DNA of 28,722 nt. It comes from Streptomyces griseoluteus (GTDB lineage Bacteria; Actinomycetota; Actinomycetes; Streptomycetales; Streptomycetaceae). Location: assembly GCA_000717735.1 (NCBI GenBank), contig JOBE01000071.1, positions 1-28,722 of the forward strand, read 5' to 3'. The notes under the pieces were generated by a model, which was given only the letters and a program-made list of their open reading frames with translations, was not told the DNA's origin and ran no database searches. Positions 22,497 through 28,722 of this stretch are shown piece after piece; the stretch's first letter is position 1, and the number at the start of each line of letters is the position of its first letter. A program made the position numbers and the translations under genes.

Positions 22497-23954
22497 TCAG
22501 CGTTCACGGCGCGACGAGACCCGCACGTTCTCGGCTTCGTCGCGCGTGACGAAGAGGCCCGAGCCGTTCGCGTCGGTGAGGTACGGGATCTCGACGCCCG
22601 CGCCGAGGACCTTCGCCGCGCCGTCGGCGGCGCCGTCGGCGAGGTCGAGCTGGACGACGACCGGGGCGGAGCCGGAGGCGGAGTCCTCCTCGACCACGCC
22701 GTAAGCGGTGCCGTCGTCGCGGAGCGAGGCGAGCGCGATCGTCTTACGGTCGCCGTCCCCGTACATGCAGATCCCCTTCTTCCGCTCCAAGTCGAAGGCG
22801 ACGGGGCCCGCCGCCAGATAGCGACCCGACGGTGAGGTGATCACAGAGTAGTCCCGGGAGGCGGACCGACCGGACACGGAGTGGCGGACCCCTTCGTACC
22901 CGCACTCGACGCGGGCCTGGAGACGGCCGGTGCGCACGTCGTGCACCGACCAGACCGGGTCGGCGTCCGCCCCGTCGCGGCCGGCCCTGTCCCAATGGGC
23001 CAGGAGCCGACCGCCCTCGGCGCCGTACGCCTCACCGTTCGAGGAGTCGAGGAAACCGGTCTTCGCGCTGACGCCGTCGGGTCGTACGTCGTCGCTGAAC
23101 CAGCGGCCCGGCATCCCGAAGCCTCCCGAACCCACCGAGACGAGCGGCCCTTCGGCGGCAGCGGCGATGATCCGGCTGCCGTTGCAGACCATCGCCTCCT
23201 CGCACTGGGCCATCAGCGCATCGGGGTCCTTGTACGGGGTGACGGTGCCGGTCGCCACGTCCACGGCGTGCGACCACCGCGGGTACGCGCCCTCCTCGCC
23301 CCACGCGACCAGCAGCCGCCCGCCGTCCGCGTTGAGCCGGATCTCGCCCGGGTCGGCCGAGACCGGTACGTCGATCTCCCGCAGCGGCTTCACGGAGGAG
23401 CCGGACGCGTCCGCCGCGTACACCGCCAGCCGGACCACCTCGGTGCCCTCGTGCAGCGCGTCCTTGCCCCGCATGCCGTGCGCGTACGCGACGACGTAGT
23501 CCCGGCCGTCCTGTTCGACACCTGTCACGTCGGGGATCTCGGCCGCCTCACCGGACTCGGGATCCCCCTCCGCCCCTTCCACGGGCGTCGGCGGCTGCCA
23601 AGGAGCGGAGGTCCAACGCATCTCACCGGTGCCCACGGCCCGGACCCGCAGCGTGTACCCGTCGGACGACACACGCATCAGCGCGACCGCCCCCTGGTCC
23701 GGCACCACGGTCAGGGGCAGCGTCCCCACAGACCCGGGCACCCAGGCCAGGGTCTCGTCCCACCCCTTGGCCGGGTCGTAGGCCGACGGCACGCTCAGCC
23801 GCGCCAGCGGCTCCGCCGAGGGCGTCGAGTCGGTGGCGCCACCCACGCTCTTGCCGTCCGAGCGGGATTCCGAGCCCGGACCCGTACACCCGGCGATCAA
23901 GGCGGCTACGGCGGCCGCCGTCGCGGCCCCGGTCATCGTTCTCGCTGCCCGCAT
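22497..23954 (-). CDS. Large lipoprotein with probable beta-propeller fold
   Basis: A 485-residue surface lipoprotein. The signal peptide MRAARTMTGAATAAAVAAL ends in the lipobox IAGC, so Cys is expected near residue 23. A Ser/Thr/Pro linker follows. The body contains repeated strand patterns of about 50-60 residues with W and GxL units (e.g. GTGEMRWTSAP, DVATGTVTPYKD, VWSVHDVRTGRLQARV, SPSGRYLAAGPVAF), typical of a WD40/PQQ-like propeller. Six Cys-poor blades are plausible. ATG 23954 has AGGAAGGAC at good distance. No enzyme motif was seen. It probably acts as a surface sensor or scaffold. Confidence 0.82.
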   Translation of the reverse strand: MRAARTMTGAATAAAVAALIAGCTGPGSESRSDGKSVGGATDSTPSAEPLARLSVPSAYDPAKGWDETLAWVPGSVGTLPLTVVPDQGAVALMRVSSDGYTLRVRAVGTGEMRWTSAPWQPPTPVEGAEGDPESGEAAEIPDVTGVEQDGRDYVVAYAHGMRGKDALHEGTEVVRLAVYAADASGSSVKPLREIDVPVSADPGEIRLNADGGRLLVAWGEEGAYPRWSHAVDVATGTVTPYKDPDALMAQCEEAMVCNGSRIIAAAAEGPLVSVGSGGFGMPGRWFSDDVRPDGVSAKTGFLDSSNGEAYGAEGGRLLAHWDRAGRDGADADPVWSVHDVRTGRLQARVECGYEGVRHSVSGRSASRDYSVITSPSGRYLAAGPVAFDLERKKGICMYGDGDRKTIALASLRDDGTAYGVVEEDSASGSAPVVVQLDLADGAADGAAKVLGAGVEIPYLTDANGSGLFVTRDEAENVRVSSRRER

Positions 23955-24131
23955 ATCCCGTTGTCCTTCCTGACGATCAAGCGTGGGCCGAGGGTAGGGG
24001 CAACCCCCGGAGGGTCTGATCGCACCTCTGGCCGGAACTCAACTGCGGCGCCCTGCCCGGGAGGTACAGAGGAGGGGTGCCGGCAAGTCCGCTTCGCACA
24101 CCCACCCGTGCGCGAATGACCGAAACCGAGC

Positions 24132-24165
24132 ACCGGCCCCTGCCGTCCGTGTCAAAGGGGCCGGT
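24132..24165. terminator. Terminator-like hairpin in a divergent intergenic region
   Basis: A 10-bp perfect stem (24132-24141 with 24156-24165, ACCGGCCCCT) with a 14-base loop is followed by TT on the plus strand. It has the shape of a terminator but does not follow any gene I can call. Confidence 0.45.
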
Positions 24166-24347
24166 TTGCGGGTGGGCCCGAAGCTCAAGATCCGCGCTTC
24201 GAGCCGTCTTTCAGGGAAGGGGATCGGGCCTGGACTTCAACCCACCCACCCGACCAGCGAGTTGGCCGACGGTCGCGGAGTGTCGCGGACTTGCCACGCA
24301 GCGTCATATGCCTCTACCGTGGCGAACAGTCTTCAGAAACGACAAAC

Positions 24348-24384
24348 GACCCCCACGAGGTGCTACCAACACCTGGAGGGGGTC
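24348..24384 (+). promoter_or_regulatory. Leader hairpin upstream of the HTH protein
   Basis: GACCCCC (24348-24354) pairs with GGGGGTC (24378-24384), and an inner AGGTG pairs with CACCT around the loop CTACCAA. The right arm contains GGAGGGGG. It ends 34 bases before the ATG at 24419, so lies in the 5' leader. I recall similar hairpins before related Streptomyces genes but cannot verify this. Confidence 0.5.
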
Positions 24385-24418
24385 TCACCAGCGAGATCGA
24401 TACACGAGGTCGATTCAC

Positions 24419-25240
24419 ATGGCTGACGCCGAGTTTAGTGATGCCCCGCACCCCCTGGCCAGTCCGGGGTACGGAAAGCGCTCCGCTCCGTACGAACTCC
24501 CGCGCGGGCGGCACGACTTCGACCACCTCCCGGCCCGCGAGGCCGCCATCGCCGCGTACATCGACCGGCTGCCCGAAGGCAGCGACATCTCGGTGAAGAC
24601 GCTGGCCAAGCACTTGCCGTACGGGCAGTGCGCGCTGCGCACCGCACTCAACCGCATCCAGCGGGCCGGTCACCTGCGGCGCGGACGCGAATGTCTGGGC
24701 GGGCAGTGGATCACCCGAACGTGGTTCACCCGGACGCCGCGCGACAGCGCCTGGTGGGCCTCCTTCCAGCAGGGCGACGTACCGCGCGAGAAGGCCCCGC
24801 CGCCGACGCGGTCGCGTGCGTACGTCCTGCTGGCCGCGCTCGGCCGTACGAACTCCGCCCTCTCCCTGTCCCACGCCGAATGCCGCGCACTCACCCCGCT
24901 CGTCGAGGAATGGTTCGACCGGGACGCCACCGAGGACCACGTCCTGCGCGCCCTCACCACCGGCCTGCCGCAGCCCGTCCACCACCCCGCCGGCCTCGTC
25001 CGCCGCCGCCTCACCGACAAACTGCCGCCCGTACCCGTCCGCCGCTCCCCCGCACCTCTCCGCATCCTCGAATGCGGCACCTGCGGCGCCCCCGGGTACA
25101 CGGACGCCCTCCAGGACGGCGACTGCGGCCCCTGCCGTGGCGACGACCCCGCCGCACCCGGCCCGCGCCGCCTCCCGGCCGCCCAGGCCCAGGCCCGAGC
25201 GGCCGCCATCCGAGGCCGACTGGAAGAACTGCGCGGATGA
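24419..25240 (+). CDS. Winged-helix DNA-binding protein with C-terminal zinc ribbon
   Basis: A 273-residue protein of a family common in Streptomyces. Residues about 35-100 form a MarR-like winged helix: REAAIAAYIDRLPEGSDISVKTLAKHLPYG, then CALRTALNRIQRAGHLRRGRE and a wing. A helical middle follows (RAYVLLAALGRTNSALSLS). A C-terminal CGTCGAPGYTDALQDGDCGPC unit (C-x2-C, 14 residues, C-x2-C) probably binds zinc. Nothing indicates an effector or partner. ATG 24419 is chosen because the conserved text starts there; no clear ribosome site is adjacent, and the hairpin above may influence initiation. It precedes a toxin-antitoxin pair by about 90 bases, including a GGGGG-TT-CCCCC mini-hairpin (25281-25292). 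Confidence 0.8.
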   Translation: MADAEFSDAPHPLASPGYGKRSAPYELPRGRHDFDHLPAREAAIAAYIDRLPEGSDISVKTLAKHLPYGQCALRTALNRIQRAGHLRRGRECLGGQWITRTWFTRTPRDSAWWASFQQGDVPREKAPPPTRSRAYVLLAALGRTNSALSLSHAECRALTPLVEEWFDRDATEDHVLRALTTGLPQPVHHPAGLVRRRLTDKLPPVPVRRSPAPLRILECGTCGAPGYTDALQDGDCGPCRGDDPAAPGPRRLPAAQAQARAAAIRGRLEELRG

Positions 25241-25299
25241 CCGCGCGGCCCAGGGCGCCCCGAGCCTGGCACCGCTCAAGGGGGGTTCCCCCGGCCACG

Positions 25300-25333
25300 A
25301 GGCATTTGCCACCTAATTTGCTACTCTCGCTTT
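25300..25333 (+). promoter_or_regulatory. Probable promoter of the toxin-antitoxin pair
   Basis: A short AT-rich island directly before ATG 25334 contains ATTTGC twice (25305 and 25316) and TAATTT/TACTCT elements. There is no ribosome site in front of the ATG, so the antitoxin is probably translated from a leaderless mRNA. The direct repeat could be an operator for the ribbon-helix-helix antitoxin. Confidence 0.4.
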
Positions 25334-25663
25334 ATGGACACTCCCCTGGAGTACGGCCCGGACGAGGGCCCCGCCCAGAAGGTCAGCGTCTCCATGCCGG
25401 CCGGACGGATCGCGGCCGTGAAGGCGCGCGTCGGAACGCGTGGCTTCTCGGCGTACATCAGCGCGGCCGTCGAGCGGCAGATACAGCGTGACCTGCTGGA
25501 CGAACTGGTGCAGGCGAGCGAGCGGGAGACCGGTCCGATCCCCCAGGCCATGCACGATCGCGCCACGGCGGCGATCTCGGCGGCCGAAGCTCTCGCCGCG
25601 ACGGAGACCGACGCCGAGAGCCCCCAGGGGGACGGGACATGGCCCGACCGAGCGGCCAGTTGA
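25334..25663 (+). CDS. Ribbon-helix-helix antitoxin
   Basis: A 109-residue protein. Residues 15-52 fit a ribbon-helix-helix DNA-binding domain: strand QKVSVSMPA, helix GRIAAVKARVG, then FSAYISAAVERQIQRD. The C-terminal half is Ala/Glu-rich and probably wraps the toxin. The last 25 bases overlap the start of the PIN-domain gene, the usual sign of a coupled antitoxin-toxin operon. It is expected to neutralise the toxin and repress the shared promoter. The family assignment is from pattern only; VapB proteins of this RHH kind are common in Streptomyces. Confidence 0.82.
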   Translation: MDTPLEYGPDEGPAQKVSVSMPAGRIAAVKARVGTRGFSAYISAAVERQIQRDLLDELVQASERETGPIPQAMHDRATAAISAAEALAATETDAESPQGDGTWPDRAAS

Positions 25664-26055
25664 GCCGCGGAATCCTGCTGCTCGACAGCGAAGGCCTGTC
25701 AAAGGCCGTGAACGCCGACCCCCAGGTCACCGCCTTCATCAAGGCGGCGCAGACCAAGGACCTCCTCGTGGCGGTGAGCGACCTGACGCTCATCGAGGCG
25801 TGGCACGCGAGGATCCAGATGGCCCGATTCCGCTGGTACGTGTCACGGCTCGAAGTGCTACCGGTCAGCGAGGCACTGACCTGGAGTGCGATCGACCTGT
25901 TGCGCAACGCGAACCTGCACGGCCACAAGTACGCCATCGATGCCGTGGTTGCCGCCACAGCCTTGAGCTACCACGGCCCACGGATCATCCTCACCTCGGA
26001 CGTCGACGACATGATCAAGCTCTGCGGAGACAGGGCGCACATCGAGGGCGTCTGA
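25639..26055 (+). CDS. PIN-domain toxin (VapC-like ribonuclease)
   Basis: A 138-residue PIN domain protein. The acidic catalytic residues are in place: D16 in ILLLDSEGLSK, E53 in LTLIEAWH, D101 in AIDAVVAATAL and D121/D124 in TSDVDDM. The single domain of about 135 residues is the normal VapC size. Mg-dependent cleavage of tRNA or rRNA is the known activity of the family. ATG 25639 lies within the antitoxin gene and has GGGGGACGGG just upstream. The unit is flanked by a terminator and seems self-contained. Confidence 0.87.
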   Translation: MARPSGQLSRGILLLDSEGLSKAVNADPQVTAFIKAAQTKDLLVAVSDLTLIEAWHARIQMARFRWYVSRLEVLPVSEALTWSAIDLLRNANLHGHKYAIDAVVAATALSYHGPRIILTSDVDDMIKLCGDRAHIEGV

Positions 26056-26067
26056 GGCAAGACCACC

Positions 26068-26099
26068 GGGCCGGCCCACGGGGAGTCCTGGACCGGCCC
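26068..26099. terminator. Terminator between the toxin gene and the OmpA-like gene
   Basis: GGGCCGG/CCGGCCC (26068-26074 with 26093-26099) plus an inner CCA/TGG pair form a hairpin 12 bases after the toxin stop and 18 before the convergent stop at 26118. Confidence 0.7.
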
Positions 26100-26117
26100 C
26101 GATGCTCGTGTGCGGCG

Positions 26118-26726
26118 TCAGTTCGTGGTGCGGGGGAAGGAGATCTCGACGCGGCGGTTCTTCTTCCGCCCCTCCTCGGTGGCGTTGTCGGCGATCGGAT
26201 AGTCCTCGCTGTAGCCCCGGATGTCGAAGGTCGTGCCGGGGTCGAGACTCCGGGCGAGGACCTGCTGCACGGCGACGGCACGCTGCTTGGAGAGCTTGAG
26301 CCCGTGCTCGTACGTCCCGAGGTTGTCGGTGAACCCGAAGACCCGGACGCGCCCGGAACCGAGCTTGTTGACCTCGGCGGCGATGGCGGCGATACGGGAG
26401 GAGGCGGCGGGACTCAGCGCGGCACTGTTCTTCGGGAACAGCACCTCGGCCTGCAGCGCGAAGGTCACGTCCACGTTGGTGTCCTGGCGCCGCTGCTGCC
26501 CGCCCTCCTCCTCGACGATCTGCTTGATGTCGAGCACCTTGGCGGGCGCGAGGGTGGCACCGTCGGGAAGCATGAGCCCGGGCGCGTTCGCGTCGATGGC
26601 GGGCGGCGCAGCGGCAATGCCGGCGGAGCCGGGGGGATCGTCGGCGTGCGCGGTGGGCACGGTGAGCGGCCAGATGGCCACGGAGACGAGGGCCAGGGCG
26701 GCCAGGCGGCGGTTCGTCGTCGTCAT
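26118..26726 (-). CDS. Exported OmpA-like protein
   Basis: A 202-residue protein with a Sec signal peptide (NRRLAALALVSVAIWPL, likely cut at AHA-DD). A linker of about 60 residues is followed by a C-terminal OmpA-like peptidoglycan-binding domain (about 85-200): VLFPKNSAALSPAAS, VRVFGFTDNLGTYEHGLKLSKQRAVAV and RKKNRRVEISF. The Asp and Arg that grip the diaminopimelate group (FTDN..., NRRVEI) are visible. In a Gram-positive it would anchor to wall peptidoglycan. It is the last gene of the pilin operon; ATG 26726 lies nine bases after the lipoprotein stop, with GAGGCGAC in front. Confidence 0.9.
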   Translation of the reverse strand: MTTTNRRLAALALVSVAIWPLTVPTAHADDPPGSAGIAAAPPAIDANAPGLMLPDGATLAPAKVLDIKQIVEEEGGQQRRQDTNVDVTFALQAEVLFPKNSAALSPAASSRIAAIAAEVNKLGSGRVRVFGFTDNLGTYEHGLKLSKQRAVAVQQVLARSLDPGTTFDIRGYSEDYPIADNATEEGRKKNRRVEISFPRTTN

Positions 26727-26735
26727 GGCGTCGCC

Positions 26736-27320
26736 TCAGGAGAGTTTGAGGGTGGCGGGTTCGAAGGTGGGGAGCTGGAAGCTGACTTCGGTGGTGGAGG
26801 CGGGGGGTGCGGGGAATTGCATGAACACTGCGGCGGACTCCCCTGCGGGGAGGATGGCGAGACCCGTGGTGGTCAACGGGCGGCCGTCGGTGTCACGCAA
26901 GACGTAGTAGCGCTTCTTGCCTACAGAGTCGGTGAGCGTGGCACCCCCGAGCGAGTTGCCATGCTTCACGACCTCGGTCTCATCCCCACTTGCCTGGGCA
27001 GGAATGATGCTGGACGCGTCTGATGTGTTCTTCAGCTGCCCCTTGACAGTGAGAAACCCGCCCAGGTCGCGGACTGCCGAGTTGAGAGTGAGCTCTAGGC
27101 CCTTCTGCCCCTTGAGGACCGCCAGCGTCTCTATCGGCCCCTCGACCGGCTCCGACCTCTGCGCGGTCTGACCCTTCTGAGAGGTGGTCGCCGTCGCAGT
27201 CGGCTTGTCCGCCTGCGGCTTCTCCTCCGCACCGCCGCAACCGGCCACGAAGAGTGCCATCGACGCAACGGCGACGACGGCCACCGCCCCCCGGCGATTC
27301 CATGCGTACCGCACGCTCAT
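26736..27320 (-). CDS. Lipoprotein of the pilin operon
   Basis: A 194-residue lipoprotein. The signal peptide has a basic start (SVRYAWNRRG), a hydrophobic core and the lipobox LFVAGC, followed by an acidic/Thr-rich linker. The body (about 65-190) is beta-rich with VKGQLKNTSDAS, RPLTTTGLAILPAGESAAVFMQFPAPP, resembling an immunoglobulin-like fold of the DUF4352 type, but I would not name the family. The start is ATG 27320 (AAAGGAAGAG upstream), not the longer frame, since the signal peptide begins there. It sits 28 bases after the TadG-like stop and nine bases before the OmpA-like start. Confidence 0.83.
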   Translation of the reverse strand: MSVRYAWNRRGAVAVVAVASMALFVAGCGGAEEKPQADKPTATATTSQKGQTAQRSEPVEGPIETLAVLKGQKGLELTLNSAVRDLGGFLTVKGQLKNTSDASSIIPAQASGDETEVVKHGNSLGGATLTDSVGKKRYYVLRDTDGRPLTTTGLAILPAGESAAVFMQFPAPPASTTEVSFQLPTFEPATLKLS

Positions 27321-27348
27321 GTACCGCTCTTCCTTTGCTCGTCGAAGG

Positions 27349-27921
27349 TCATTCGGACAGTCGTACCGTGAACAGGTCGGTGGCGCTGGGGAGCCTTGGA
27401 TCCTCGAGGTCGATCTCCCACGGCTCACCGGCGCAGGTAAGCCCGAGGATCGAACCGGGTTCCTCTTCCTCGGGCTCATCCGTAGGCGGAGGGGACGGTG
27501 GTGGAGTCGACGGATCCGGCGTGGGCTCCTGCGGTTCGAACCTGCAAAGCGGCTCGATCACCGCCTCGGCAGACGCCGTGGCGCGATTCGCCTCTCCGCC
27601 CGTCGTGAGCACCGTCGCCCGGAAGCCGTGGCTCTCTGCGGACACCGATTCGCAGTCCGTCAGCTCCGCCTCATTGCGGGACGCAAAGTCCGCCGCGCTC
27701 GCACACGCAGGGGCGTCGACGTACGCCTTCCCCTCAAGGAATTCGTCCCACTGGCCTGGGTCAAGGATCACCCCGAGCCATCCCTCGCGCAGTTGCTCCC
27801 TGGCGTCTTGGGCTGCCGCTAGGGCCGCCGCATCCGCAGCAGTTTGAGCACTGTTGCGAGTAGACGCAGCCTGCCCCACCGCGAAGTACGCAAAGGCCAG
27901 GAACAACAGACCGGCAATCAC
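27349..27921 (-). CDS. TadG-like pilus-associated membrane protein (start uncertain)
   Basis: One N-terminal span (VYIAVIAGLLFLAFAYFAVG) is followed by ASTRNSAQTAADAAALAAAQDAR, the hallmark of TadE/TadG-like Flp pilus proteins. An extracytoplasmic region with paired Cys and a Pro/Glu-rich linker (about PTPDPSTPPPSPPPTDEP) leads to a short C-terminal domain. The coding signal clearly extends upstream to about 27966 (GDEGQAFPVY), but that stretch contains no in-frame ATG, GTG or TTG before the frame merges with the pilin gene. The first usable start is GTG 27921, which truncates the span's basic side and lacks a ribosome site. The coordinates are therefore a minimum. Second gene of the operon. 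Confidence 0.75.
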   Translation of the reverse strand: MIAGLLFLAFAYFAVGQAASTRNSAQTAADAAALAAAQDAREQLREGWLGVILDPGQWDEFLEGKAYVDAPACASAADFASRNEAELTDCESVSAESHGFRATVLTTGGEANRATASAEAVIEPLCRFEPQEPTPDPSTPPPSPPPTDEPEEEEPGSILGLTCAGEPWEIDLEDPRLPSATDLFTVRLSE

Positions 27922-27974
27922 CGCGATGTAGACGGGGAAGGCTTGGCCCTCATCACCTCGCCACGCAGATCGGG

Positions 27975-28187
27975 CTACTTCGTCAGGTCGGCGATCTTCT
28001 GCGTGATGGCATTCTTGATCGACTGACCGATGTCCGTTCCGGTGATCGCCACCACGATCGCCACCACGACCACGATGATCCCCAGGTACTCCACCGCCGT
28101 CTGCCCACGGTCGCTGGACGACCTCGCCGTCCAGCTGCCCGCCCGGACCTTGGCCTTGGTCAGGGCCTTCAGCATCGCGTCGTTCAT
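27975..28187 (-). CDS. Flp/type IVb pilin-like protein
   Basis: A 70-residue prepilin. The basic leader (about 28 residues) ends DRG, followed by QTAVEY: Glu at +5 and Tyr at +6 after the Gly match the type IVb (Flp) cleavage rule G|xxxxEY. One hydrophobic segment (LGIIVVVVAIVVAITG) follows, then a short polar tail. Mature length would be 42 residues. ATG 28187 has GGAGGGG seven bases upstream, the best ribosome site of the region; a GTG/ATG further upstream adds 16 residues without support. First gene of the pilin, TadG-like, lipoprotein, OmpA-like operon. Confidence 0.9.
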   Translation of the reverse strand: MNDAMLKALTKAKVRAGSWTARSSSDRGQTAVEYLGIIVVVVAIVVAITGTDIGQSIKNAITQKIADLTK

Positions 28188-28403
28188 CGTGGTCCCCTCC
28201 GCGCTCAGACGCCGCCTGCGTTCGTGTCGGCTCACAGGGCCCGTGGGCCCCGGTCATCGGGGTGGCCTGCCGGCTGTCCAGGCCCATCACTCCCACCCCT
28301 CTCACACCCAGTCCGCACTCTGTCACATGCGGTTGTGCGCGCGAAGGCGGATCGTCAATCTGCGGTGGGATTGAGACAGTTGTCGACGCAGACGTGGAGC
28401 GTG

Positions 28404-28628
28404 TCAGCCTTCGGCTGGGAGCTGCTCGGTGACGAAGGAGCCCCTCGCGCGCACGGTCACGATCAGCTCGCGTTCACGCAGGATGTCGAGGGCCCGGCGG
28501 ACGGTGTTGGAGCCGACGCCGTACTCCTGGGACAGGATCAACTCGCCGGGCAGGCGCGATCCCGCCGGGAACTCCCCGCTCCTGATCTTGCCCTCCAGGA
28601 TCTTCGCGAGCTGTTCGTAGTGGTAAGG
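28404..28628 (-). pseudogene. GntR-type regulator, 5' end removed by an insertion sequence
   Basis: Seventy-four codons encode a GntR winged helix from its first helix to the end (YHYEQLAKILEGKI, GSRLPGELILSQEYG, NTVRRALDILRERELI, RGSFVTEQL). Homologues of about 75-85 residues with only the HTH exist in Streptomyces, so probably only the first few residues and the promoter are lost. The frame stays open into the IS end, but has no ATG, GTG or TTG before a TAA there. It is likely silenced unless transcribed and started from an unusual codon. Confidence 0.75.
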
Positions 28629-28722
28629 GCTGTCCCGTAAATGATCTTCGGGACGCCTTGGGCGTGGTTGGTTGCCGTTCGGCCCGTCGGCTTATCCGGC
28701 GAGGGCGAGGTTGTGCATGTGG
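28628..28722 (-). mobile_element. End of an IS5-like insertion sequence (cut by window edge)
   Basis: The GntR coding sequence stops abruptly at about 28628, and GGGCTGTCCCGTAA follows, which I recognise as the kind of terminal inverted repeat seen in Streptomyces IS5-family elements. About 60 bases further on, a transposase tail begins on the minus strand. Only one end is present, so target duplication and element length are unknown; the exact boundary may shift by a few bases. Confidence 0.65.
28692..28722 (-). CDS. IS5-like transposase, last nine codons
   Basis: The minus strand reads HMHNLALAG and TAA (28694-28692), the typical C-terminal end of IS5-family DDE transposases of Streptomyces. 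The fragment is too short to say more. Confidence 0.6.
   Translation of the reverse strand, partial: HMHNLALAG

Larger units (their letters stand above)
23955..24418. other. 464-bp divergent intergenic region
   Basis: No credible gene is seen between the lipoprotein (-) and the HTH protein (+). An open frame from a GTG at 24077 joins the HTH gene but has its ribosome site only one base away and poor codon character, so I read it as leader. The region contains an isolated hairpin at 24132-24165 and a second, stronger one at 24348-24384 close to the HTH start. It has lower G+C between about 24290 and 24350, the likely promoter. Confidence 0.5.

Noticed and set aside
22447..22835. Extended plus-strand frames running from the decayed AbiEi-like gene into the lipoprotein gene
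   Set aside because: They are open only because of GC bias; the minus-strand lipoprotein with signal peptide and repeats is the real gene.
24077..24418. 114-codon N-terminal extension of the HTH protein from GTG 24077
   Set aside because: The ribosome site is one base from the GTG, codon use is poor, and the frame crosses two hairpins and the likely promoter; the conserved protein text begins at ATG 24419.
27349..28326. 325-codon minus-strand frame fusing upstream DNA, the pilin shadow and the TadG-like protein
   Set aside because: The part overlapping the pilin is His/Gly/Arg/Asp-rich shadow sequence; only the region after about 27966 looks like protein.

Overview
The window looks like a chromosome segment of a Streptomyces or a very close relative. 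The G+C content is very high, codons end almost always in G or C, and many genes start with GTG. There are ATGA/GTGA start-stop overlaps. The gene families are typical: an OxyR-AhpC-AhpD block, a SpoIIE-type phosphatase with GAF and kinase-like domains, a PadR-controlled ABC exporter, and a transglycosylase with an Ala/Glu/Lys-rich stalk. From memory, the oxyR/ahpC/ahpD, PBP and phosphatase neighbourhood resembles the conserved core around SCO5030-SCO5040 of S. coelicolor; I could not check this.

Layout. 1-96: C-terminal end of an IS481/IS3-like transposase. 238-3182: a DUF402 protein, a candidate small coupled ORF and a multidomain PP2C phosphatase carrying a TTA (bldA-type) codon. 3185-3247: a perfect 30-bp-arm palindrome acting as a two-way terminator. 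3242-5455 (-): a bifunctional penicillin-binding protein. 5748-9411: a PadR regulator, ABC ATPase and FtsX-type permease, overlapping by ATGA. 9554-11783: oxyR (-) divergent from ahpC-ahpD (+), with a 44-bp tandem repeat after oxyR. 11856-13981 (-): an AI-2E family permease coupled to a small membrane-anchored protein. 14112-17593 (-): a lytic transglycosylase-like protein, a PhoH-family PIN-ATPase and a cis-prenyltransferase. 17720-18757: an aldo/keto reductase.

19034-28628 is more accessory. It holds a prepilin peptidase (-), a DUF192 protein (+), a PIG-V-like mannosyltransferase (-), an unrecognised protein (-), a decayed AbiEi/DUF559-type gene (+), a large lipoprotein (-), a winged-helix/zinc-ribbon protein behind a strong RNA hairpin (+) and an RHH/PIN toxin-antitoxin pair (+). 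It ends with a four-gene minus-strand operon: Flp-type pilin, TadG-like protein, lipoprotein, OmpA-like protein. At the right edge a GntR regulator is cut at its 5' end by an IS5-like element.

How the genes may work together. The phosphatase, PBP, transglycosylase, PhoH and cis-prenyltransferase are house-keeping or cell-envelope functions. OxyR with AhpCD is a peroxide-defence regulon. PadR probably represses its own exporter operon. The prepilin peptidase at 19034-19771 is a plausible processing enzyme for the pilin at 27975-28187, which shows the type IVb G|xxxxEY cleavage pattern, but no Tad motor ATPase or secretin is in the window. Both ends lie in different insertion sequences, so the window may be a contig bounded by repeats. 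No rRNA, tRNA or CRISPR array was seen.
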